A DNA stretch of 64,000 bases. Source: CF-162 sp040882565. Its GTDB lineage: Bacteria > Chloroflexota > Dehalococcoidia > SM23-28-2 > RBG-16-64-32. Location: the NCBI GenBank assembly GCA_040882565.1, contig JBBEAZ010000044.1, positions 141,649-205,648 of the forward strand, written 5' to 3'. Below the pieces are notes generated by a model. It had not been told where the DNA came from, did no database searches, and saw only the letters and a list, made by a program, of their open reading frames with translations. A program made the translations under genes and the position numbers. Numbering within the stretch: position 1 is the stretch's first letter; every line of letters begins with the position of its first letter. This document shows, piece by piece, positions 56,671 to 63,095 of the stretch.

Positions 56671-58926
56671 ATGGCGGAAGTGCAGACGGCTCTTGAAACC
56701 ATGACGGCGAAGTCGGCGGCGCTCGACGCTTGGCAGCAACAAGTTCTAACCGAAGCCGACACCCGGTGCAAGATAGTAGATGTAATTCTCAAGGACGTGC
56801 TGGGCTGGCAGGAGGAGGCCATTCGCAGGGAGTCTCGAACGCCGGACGGCGCCTTCCAAGACTACCACCTGGAGTCAAATCGCAACCGATTGATTCTTGA
56901 GGCCAAACGAACTGGGCCATATTTCGAACTACCTCCTGGGCAGTCTCTCCGACTTCGCAGAGACGGAATGCGGCTAAAGTCAGTTCCGCTGTTCGACGCC
57001 CTTCAACAAGTCGCCGCATACTGCCGAGCGTCGGCGTGTGCCGTCGGTGTTGCATCAAACGGCACGCAGTTCGCTGTTACGAGGGTGTATCGACCAGCTG
57101 GTGCTGGATCCGGATATGACACCATAGTGTTCAACGGGACGGCCCACATTCTCGGGTTGTTCGAATTGTTTTGGAGCATGCTGTCTCCAGACGGCGACGC
57201 CGAGCAAACCCTGAAGCGGGTTTTAGCGGGAAGCGAATTCATTAGACCAGCGCCGCAGTACTCTGAGAGCCTCGTCGATCACATTGTGATGCGTGACGAA
57301 ACCATGAACCGGAATCCTGTGGACGTCACGCTGGCACCGATCATTCAGCACTATTTCACTGATCTGTTAGGAGATGACAAACGAGATGTGCTTCGCCGGG
57401 GCTATGTGGAGAGCGGACGACAAGCTCAATATGGGAAACAGTTCGACTCACTGCTTGAGGATGTCATCCCGCACAGTGGTGACCCAATACGGGAGATCGA
57501 GACGACCAAGAAGGCATCTCCAACGATGGATGAGGTGCTGTCGCTTGACCTGAACGAAAAGAGTGGCCCTGAGGGGCGAGTACTTTTGTTGGTGGGCGGA
57601 GTTGGCTCGGGAAAGACGTCGTTTGAGCATCGATATTTCGAGTTCCTCATCAACTCGGAACTGAGGGACAAAGTTGTCCCTGTTTTCCTTGATTTCACGA
57701 AGACTAGCGAAGGAACCGATCTCGGACGCTTCACAGACCAGCAGGTGAAGAGTCTTCTTGAGGCACGAGATCCACAGCTCGCTGAGTGGGACGCGTTGAC
57801 ACAAATTTACGAGAAGGAGATATCGGTCCAGAGGAAGGGTGTGTTGGCACCAGTGTGGGAGTCCAATCGAGAACGCTACTGGGAGCTGATTTCCGAGGAA
57901 ATGAAATCTTGGCTGGCGGATTTCGAATCGCACGTTTCGGCTGTCATTCGATCCCTACGCCTCAAAAGAGGCAAGACGGTATGTGTGGTATTCGACAACG
58001 TGGACCAACTTGGCCAAGAGCTCCAGCATGAGGCTATACGAGTGGCATTCCAAAAGTGCGGCCTCTGGAGATGTCTCGGCATTCTGACAATTCGAGAGGA
58101 GACCTACTGGCGTTTTCGAAACAGCCCACCCCTGGATGCGTACCATCGGTTCACCTACCACATCTCCTCGCCACGGATTACGAACGTTCTCTCCCGCCGT
58201 TTAGAGATCGCCAAAGAGGATCGGGGTTCGCTCACCGTAACCTTGCGGTCACAGGCTGGGATCCAAGTCAGCGGAATCTCCGTAGGCGAATTCTTAGAGA
58301 TCATGGTGGATTCGTTCCTCGGGGAAGACCAGCGAAACATCATTCTTCTTGAAGCTCTGTCCGCTGGGAATGTTCGCCTTGGGCTGGACATGTTCTCAGA
58401 ATTCCTCCTGTCAGGGCACACCAATACTGATGAGTACATTAAGGCCCACTTAGCTTCCGGCACGTACGCCGTTCCCTTCCACCACGTCTTCAGGAGCGTC
58501 GCTTTGGCGGAGAGACGCTACTACGATTCTTCCCGTAGTCTGATCGCGAACCTGTTTTCTCTTGAGGATGATGGGTTCTACTCACACTTTCAGAAGATCA
58601 GAACTCTTCGGTATCTAAATGGGTGTAGACACATTGAGGCGCCTCCGGGACGAGGATTCGTTGAGGTGCCGCGCCTCTACGACGCGTTTGCCGCGCTCAT
58701 GAGCGACGAAGAGGGGCTTCGGCGGGTACTCGATCCACTGCTGAAACATCGTTTGATTGAGGCGGCAAATGGCTATGGAGCTCACGGAGAATCGGCGGAT
58801 CTTGTGCGGATCACGTCGGCTGGAAACTACTACGTGGACACTTTGCTAAACGAATTTGCGTACCTTGATCTGACATCGATCGACACTCCGATCAAATCTG
58901 CGAGCGCCTTTGCGTCATTGAACTAA
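56671..58926 (+). CDS. Nuclease-NTPase fusion: HsdR_N-like domain plus P-loop NTPase
   Basis: A 751-residue soluble protein. Residues about 25-140 resemble the N-terminal nuclease domain of type I restriction R subunits, with Asp64 (FQDYHLE) and Glu77-Ala-Lys79 (LILEAKR) as PD-(D/E)XK residues. A P-loop NTPase follows: Walker A GGVGSGKT (309-316), Walker B VCVVFDNVDQ (437-446), and an REETYWRF sensor-like segment. The C-terminal 250 residues are helical with a winged-helix-like end. Such fusions are common in anti-phage loci (STAND/KAP-like), but no exact known system fits. GC is lower than in core genes. Start ATG 56671. Confidence 0.78.
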   Translation: MAEVQTALETMTAKSAALDAWQQQVLTEADTRCKIVDVILKDVLGWQEEAIRRESRTPDGAFQDYHLESNRNRLILEAKRTGPYFELPPGQSLRLRRDGMRLKSVPLFDALQQVAAYCRASACAVGVASNGTQFAVTRVYRPAGAGSGYDTIVFNGTAHILGLFELFWSMLSPDGDAEQTLKRVLAGSEFIRPAPQYSESLVDHIVMRDETMNRNPVDVTLAPIIQHYFTDLLGDDKRDVLRRGYVESGRQAQYGKQFDSLLEDVIPHSGDPIREIETTKKASPTMDEVLSLDLNEKSGPEGRVLLLVGGVGSGKTSFEHRYFEFLINSELRDKVVPVFLDFTKTSEGTDLGRFTDQQVKSLLEARDPQLAEWDALTQIYEKEISVQRKGVLAPVWESNRERYWELISEEMKSWLADFESHVSAVIRSLRLKRGKTVCVVFDNVDQLGQELQHEAIRVAFQKCGLWRCLGILTIREETYWRFRNSPPLDAYHRFTYHISSPRITNVLSRRLEIAKEDRGSLTVTLRSQAGIQVSGISVGEFLEIMVDSFLGEDQRNIILLEALSAGNVRLGLDMFSEFLLSGHTNTDEYIKAHLASGTYAVPFHHVFRSVALAERRYYDSSRSLIANLFSLEDDGFYSHFQKIRTLRYLNGCRHIEAPPGRGFVEVPRLYDAFAALMSDEEGLRRVLDPLLKHRLIEAANGYGAHGESADLVRITSAGNYYVDTLLNEFAYLDLTSIDTPIKSASAFASLN

Positions 58927-59185
58927 GGCCGCATTCATAGGCGCACGACCCGGTGACGCAATCGGTCAGCGGATAGGCAAGGTCAAAGTATTTGTCGACT
59001 ACCTCCGCGATGAAGAGGAGCGGGAAGCCGATTTTCTTGCCCGTAGCGGACTTCCAGACAATGTCATCGCGCCGACAATGCCTGTTGTTCTGGGGGCATT
59101 CAGGGATCAGAGTCGTCGAATCATGCGCAGTGCGAAGAAATACGGGAAGACTAAGGCGCGTTCCGAGGAACGTTCGTCCCGATGA
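58922..59185 (+). pseudogene. Open frame without start, possible remnant of a partner gene
   Basis: The frame +1 to the NTPase is open for 87 codons immediately after its end and reads RPGDAIGQRIGKVKVFVDYL, then DEEEREADFLARSGLPDNVI and RRIMRSAKKYGKTKARSEER: protein-like, with a basic tail. No ATG, GTG or TTG occurs before the middle of it. It may be the C-terminal end of a lost gene, or a frameshifted extension of the NTPase. I do not recognise it. Confidence 0.4.
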
Positions 59186-59191
59186 GCCCGG

Positions 59192-59274
59192 CTATGCCAG
59201 GCAGCGGGGCATTTGGCCGCCGTTGTAGGCGATTAGGTCCGGGATGATGGTGGGGAAGGGGAGGGGTGCCGGGG
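59192..59274 (+). repeat. Second copy of the MBL gene 3' end
   Basis: 83 bases about 92 percent identical to 60579-60661, the 3' end of the MBL hydrolase gene; read on the minus strand both encode PFPTIIPDLIAYN-GQMPRCLA and a stop. Same orientation, so the 1.3 kb between them (small gene and EVE-nuclease gene) is bracketed by direct repeats. Confidence 0.85.
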
Positions 59275-59298
59275 CGCTAGGTGGAAGGGGGAAGTGGC
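59271..59298 (+). repeat. Island-flanking direct repeat M
   Basis: Copy of 56595-56622, immediately following the MBL-end copy. The two repeat types therefore meet at this point, the junction of two island modules. Confidence 0.8.
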
Positions 59299-59389
59299 CT
59301 AGGGAGATCGGTGCCAAGCTCGTCTTGTTCCGCCAGATCGCGGATCGATAATGATACGAGAAAAGAGGACTGACTGAAAGGGGCGAGCC

Positions 59390-59602
59390 ATGATCGTACT
59401 GGAAATCCTTGGCGGGAACCTTCAACAGGTGTACGAGGTTCGGGCACCAAATGAGAAGTTTGATGACAACGATGTGTGCCTTGTCGACTGGGACAACATC
59501 GATGCCGGTGACGAAGCAGGGGTCGTGCCACGAATCCTGACCAACGACCTGCCAGCGTACCTCGCGGCTCAAATCCCAGGCTGGACGCCTGGCCGAGCCT
59601 GA
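59390..59602 (+). CDS. Small acidic hypothetical protein
   Basis: A 70-residue protein: MIVLEILGGNLQQVYEVRAP, then NDVCLVDWDNIDAGDEAG. The pattern (beta strand, GG-x-Q-x-VY, then LVDWDN) recurs in small uncharacterised proteins of mobile elements as far as I can recall, but I know no function. AAAGGGGCGAG upstream is a fair ribosome site. It is convergent with the EVE-nuclease gene (14-base gap). A nuclease inhibitor or accessory role is possible, purely from context. Confidence 0.55.
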   Translation: MIVLEILGGNLQQVYEVRAPNEKFDDNDVCLVDWDNIDAGDEAGVVPRILTNDLPAYLAAQIPGWTPGRA

Positions 59603-59616
59603 GGCTTCGAAGCAAC

Positions 59617-60576
59617 CTACACGATCTTAAGCACCGCTGACAGGTCGTTGAAGGATGCAGGAGCCGAGGGGAAGTCGAGCCTGTAGTCGAAGATGATAAC
59701 GCCCTGGTCCTCTGCCAGATTACGGACCTTGCTAGATGCGGCTCTAGCGATAAGGATGGCGCCGACACACTCTGCGCCCAATGTGGATCGATACTTGACG
59801 AGCTGTTCGACGTCAGCCTTGGCTGCCACTCCGCCTTTGATCTCGATCACAACCTTGTTGGAGACACCTTTGGGGGTGGATTCCTTCACAAGTAGATCGA
59901 CGTGCCCTTCCGGAAACGCCTTTTCGCTGAGTACCTCCAATTGACTAGGGCCATACCCAGCGAGACCGGTTCGCGCGAGAATACTGGACATGTCCGCGCC
60001 TGAAGACAGGCGCGATCGCACCATCGCCTGCAAGAAGAGTTCGCGAAACAAGAATGACTCCGGCGGAGCTACCCTGGACTTGTCCTTCGTCAGGAGAGGT
60101 GTGAAGATTTCGACCTTCCCTAGATTCAATTCGTCGAGTTGACCCGCCCACAACTCACCCATCTCTGACGCTGCTTGTAACGTCGTCTGGTCAGCCTGAA
60201 AGTGCGTCTTTCGGTAGCCGCCGCGCAACAAGAGGTTCTCTCCGACGTACGCGAATTCCGACCGAACTAGAGGCTCGTTGAATACCCTAATCGGCCGCAA
60301 TTGCGCCCGGAACGGGAAGACGTAAGTGCGGCCCGATGGTTGAAAAGTCACTGGTGGCCAGGGAGGCAACTGATCAGCGCCGCGATAGGCGGCCTTCTGA
60401 TCCACTTGATAGAGGTTGAACACCCTTGCGCCGTACAGAAACGAGACGAAGTCGCCCTCGTTGATGTCCAGGAAGGTCCAGAGTCCACTGGCGCTGCTAG
60501 TGAATCCCGCAAGTCCGTAGCGCAGGCAAAGGTCAAGGTTGTAGCGGTTCGATACGGCGATGAGGAAGTATGCCAT
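59617..60576 (-). CDS. EVE/PUA-like domain fused to PD-(D/E)XK nuclease
   Basis: A 319-residue protein. Residues 1-130: AYFLIAVSNRYNLDLCLRYG, GLWTFLDINEGDFVSFLYGARVFNLYQV, and a later FPFRAQLRP strand have the layout of EVE/YTH/PUA-like modified-base readers. Residues 170-319: a nuclease core with Asp227 (GHVDLLV), Glu245-Ile-Lys247 (VVIEIKGG) and a conserved Gln258 (ADVEQLVKY), as in Mrr/NucS-like enzymes. A modification-dependent restriction enzyme is the natural prediction. ATG 60576 lies 2 bases after the MBL stop codon on the same strand. Confidence 0.75.
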   Translation of the reverse strand: MAYFLIAVSNRYNLDLCLRYGLAGFTSSASGLWTFLDINEGDFVSFLYGARVFNLYQVDQKAAYRGADQLPPWPPVTFQPSGRTYVFPFRAQLRPIRVFNEPLVRSEFAYVGENLLLRGGYRKTHFQADQTTLQAASEMGELWAGQLDELNLGKVEIFTPLLTKDKSRVAPPESFLFRELFLQAMVRSRLSSGADMSSILARTGLAGYGPSQLEVLSEKAFPEGHVDLLVKESTPKGVSNKVVIEIKGGVAAKADVEQLVKYRSTLGAECVGAILIARAASSKVRNLAEDQGVIIFDYRLDFPSAPASFNDLSAVLKIV

Positions 60577-60578
60577 CC

Positions 60579-60661
60579 CTACGCCAGGCAACGGGGCATC
60601 TGGCCGCTGTTGTAGGCGATTAGGTCGGGGATGATGGTGGGGAACGGGAGGGGGGTGCCGG
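60579..60661 (-). repeat. MBL gene 3' end, original copy of the island repeat
   Basis: 3' end of the MBL gene; the matching copy is at 59192-59274. It looks like the target side of an insertion that rebuilt the gene end. Confidence 0.8.
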
Positions 60662-61496
60662 GAGGGTCGCCGTTTAGTTCGCTGTAGGCTCGGTGGAGGT
60701 TGGCGACGAGGCGCTCGCTGTCGTGGAGGGCAGCGTGGGGGCCAAGGTCGGTCTGGCGGGCGAGGTCGAGGGGGGTGAGGCCGGCGGCGTGGCCGCGGCG
60801 GGCGGTGTCCTCGACGAAGCGGAGGTAGGACTCGATGGCGTCGAGGGCTTCGGGGCCGCAGATGGGGCCGTGGCCGGGGACGATGGTCTCGGGGTTAAGG
60901 CTGCGGATGGTGTCGATGGCCTGCAAGGAGCCAGCGAGGGAGCCGAAGACGCAGAAGGGGGTGCCGCCGTTGAAGACGGTGTCGCCGGCGAAGAGGAGGC
61001 GGCGCTCGGGGAGCCAGGCGATGATGTCGTTGGTGGTGTGCGCGGGGCCGACGAAGATGAGCTGGACTTCGAGGTCGCCGGCCCAGACGGTGAGGCGGTG
61101 GCGGAAGGTGACAGTGGGCGGGGCGATCTCGATGTGGCCCCAGTCGGTGTCGGGCCAGAGGGCTCTGGTGCCGAGGCCGGTGGCGATGACTTCGTCGCGG
61201 CATTTTTCGTGGCCGATGATGGCGATGCCGGGGCCGAAGACGTAGTTGCCGTGGGTGTGGTCGCCGTGGTGGTGGGTGTTGACGAGGGTGCGGATGGGGC
61301 GGTCGCCGGCGGTCTTGCGGACGGCGTCGGCGAGGGCGCGGGCGCGGCGCTCGGTGAAGGCGGTGTCGATGAGGAGGACGTGGTCGTGGGCGAGGAGGAA
61401 GCCGGCGTTGTTGAGGCCCCATTGGCCGTGGAGCTGGAGGTAGGCGAAGACGCCGGGGGAGGGTTCTTCGAGGGTGGGGGGTGGGGTTTCGGTCAT
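60579..61496 (-). CDS. MBL-fold metallo-hydrolase
   Basis: A 305-residue metallo-beta-lactamase-fold hydrolase. Zinc motif THHHGDHTHGN (about 70), then GPAHTTND, FAGDTVFNGG and VPGHGPICG complete the ligand set of the fold. Related to lactonase/glyoxalase-type or SoxH-like hydrolases; substrate not predictable. ATG 61496 (MTETPPPTLEEPSPG) is taken as start; the frame upstream is low-complexity Pro/Arg. The 3' end is duplicated in the accessory island. Confidence 0.85.
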   Translation of the reverse strand: MTETPPPTLEEPSPGVFAYLQLHGQWGLNNAGFLLAHDHVLLIDTAFTERRARALADAVRKTAGDRPIRTLVNTHHHGDHTHGNYVFGPGIAIIGHEKCRDEVIATGLGTRALWPDTDWGHIEIAPPTVTFRHRLTVWAGDLEVQLIFVGPAHTTNDIIAWLPERRLLFAGDTVFNGGTPFCVFGSLAGSLQAIDTIRSLNPETIVPGHGPICGPEALDAIESYLRFVEDTARRGHAAGLTPLDLARQTDLGPHAALHDSERLVANLHRAYSELNGDPPGTPLPFPTIIPDLIAYNSGQMPRCLA

Positions 61497-61728
61497 GGGG
61501 GGATGATAGCGGATTGGGGTTGGGCGTGGGGCACGGCGGGGTGTGGGAGCGCATGCTCGCCTTCGCTGCGCCGGGGCCCTTCGTTCCTCAGGGAACGGAG
61601 CGGGGGCGCGACGCGCGGCGAGTGCATCAGCCCAGAGTTGGGGCCAAAGCGGGGCGTTGTGAGGGCGCAGCAAGCGGCGCCCCTACCCGGGGGGCAGGTC
61701 AGGGCTGGGGCCCTGACCCACGAGTGAG
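61497..61728. other. Intergenic region with dispersed repeat C
   Basis: 232 bases between two minus-strand genes. It holds the inverted copy of the 46-base dispersed repeat and otherwise G-rich sequence without a gene. Confidence 0.55.
61553..61598 (-). repeat. Dispersed intergenic repeat, copy C (inverted)
   Basis: On the minus strand it starts CCGTTCCCTGAGGAACGAAG and ends AGCGAAGGCGAGCAT. Three differences from copy B over 46 bases. Confidence 0.8.
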
Positions 61729-62553
61729 CTATTGGCCGCGGAAGGTGGGTTGGCGCTTTTCGACGAAGGCGCGGGCGGCTTCGCGGTGGTCGTCGGTGGT
61801 GCTGGAGAGGATCATGTTGAGGGCCTCCTTGTCGAGGAGTTCGCCTAGGTCGATGTTCCAGCTGGCGTTGAGGTTTTCTTTCATGCGGGCGTAGGCGAGG
61901 GCGGGGCCGCTGGCGATGATGCCGGCGAGGGCCATGGTCTCTTTTTCGAGGTCCTCGGCGGGGACGACCTGGCTGACCATGCCGACGCTCTTGGCTCGGT
62001 GGGCGTCGAGGATTTCACCGGTGAAGAAGAGGCGGCGGGCCATTTCGTTGCCGACGAGGCGGGGGAGGAACCAGGAGCTGCCGAAGTCGCCGCTAAAGCC
62101 GACGTTGCGGAAGACGGTGCCCATCTTGGCGTTCTCGGAGGCGATGCGGATGTCGCAGGCGAGCGCGAGGGAGAGGCCGGCGCCGACGGCGTGGCCGTTG
62201 ACGGCGGCGATGGTGGGCTTGGGGAGGTAGTGGAGGGCGTAGGAGGTGTCGCGCTCGGACTGGCGGAGGCCGTGGACGCGATTGGCCATGAGGCCGGCGA
62301 GTGACTTGGTCTTGCCGTCCTCGGCGATGCCCATGCCGCCGGCGGCCATGGCTTTGACGTCGCCGCCGGCGCAGAAGGCGCGGCCGGCGCCGGTGAGGAC
62401 GACGCAGCGGATGTCGTCGTTGGTAGCTGCTTCGCGGAGGTGCTTAGCGAGGAGGGGCATGAGTTCGCCGCCCATGGCGTTGAGGGAGTCGGGGCGGTTG
62501 AGGGTGATCCAGGCGATGCCGGGGTCGCGGATTTCGAACAGTACGTCTGACAT
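61729..62553 (-). CDS. Enoyl-CoA hydratase/isomerase family protein
   Basis: A 274-residue crotonase-fold enzyme. WITLNRPDSLNAMGGELM, VVLTGAGRAFCAGGDVKAMA (oxyanion hole and CoA site) and VNGHAVGAGLSLALACDIRIAS are hallmark blocks. The catalytic Glu positions are partly replaced (GFSGDFGSSWFLPRLVG), where hydratases have Glu, so an isomerase, 1,4-dihydroxynaphthoyl-type or other crotonase activity is possible. Good AAGGAGA site upstream of ATG 62553. Confidence 0.86.
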   Translation of the reverse strand: MSDVLFEIRDPGIAWITLNRPDSLNAMGGELMPLLAKHLREAATNDDIRCVVLTGAGRAFCAGGDVKAMAAGGMGIAEDGKTKSLAGLMANRVHGLRQSERDTSYALHYLPKPTIAAVNGHAVGAGLSLALACDIRIASENAKMGTVFRNVGFSGDFGSSWFLPRLVGNEMARRLFFTGEILDAHRAKSVGMVSQVVPAEDLEKETMALAGIIASGPALAYARMKENLNASWNIDLGELLDKEALNMILSSTTDDHREAARAFVEKRQPTFRGQ

Positions 62554-62675
62554 GTGAGGTCTCCTTTTGTGTCGGCGCCAGGCGCCGTTTGCGCTAAACG
62601 CACCGGCATTATGATGCCACCTTTACGTGCGCGTCAAGGTTCGGACTGAGGCTTTGGATTGGGTAAGCTACAGCC

Positions 62676-63095
62676 GTGATGGCTGAGCGGAAGCTGGACC
62701 ACGCGGCAGAGTTTGCGAAGGCGGTGGGGGAGTTCAATTCGTGGCGGTTTTACGATTGCCACGAGACGCTGGAGGATGTCTGGCGGGAGCTGGGTGGGAA
62801 GGCGATCGGGAAGGCGGCGGGTGAACGCGATGCGCTGGCGGACTTCTACCAGGGGCTGATCAAGGCGGCGGCGGGGCTGCATCATTTGCTGCGGGGGAAT
62901 TACGAGGGGATGTTGAAGGTGCTGGGGGATGTGCCGCGGCTGCTGGGGCCGTACCGGCCGCGGACGCTGGGGGTGGATGTCGATCAACTGCTCGCGGATG
63001 TGGAGCGGGTGCTTGCGACGGTGCGGGAGCTGGGGCCGGAGCGGATCGGGGAGTTTGACCGCGGGCTGGTGCCGCGGATAGTGCAGCGTGACTAG
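62676..63095 (+). CDS. DUF309-domain protein
   Basis: A 139-residue helical protein of the DUF309 family. FNSWRFYDCHETLEDVWRELG and DFYQGLIKAAAGLHHLLRGNYEGMLKVLGDVPRLL carry the conserved His/Glu and Gln residues suggestive of a metal site. Function unknown. Start is GTG 62676 or the overlapping ATG 62679. Overlaps the APH gene by 8 bases, so cotranslated. Confidence 0.83.
   Translation: MMAERKLDHAAEFAKAVGEFNSWRFYDCHETLEDVWRELGGKAIGKAAGERDALADFYQGLIKAAAGLHHLLRGNYEGMLKVLGDVPRLLGPYRPRTLGVDVDQLLADVERVLATVRELGPERIGEFDRGLVPRIVQRD

Noticed and set aside
59192..59768. Minus-strand frames (126 and 163 codons) ending in the MBL-like tail
   Set aside because: Their only similarity is the duplicated MBL 3' end; the rest looks random, and the plus-strand small gene has a ribosome site and protein-like sequence.
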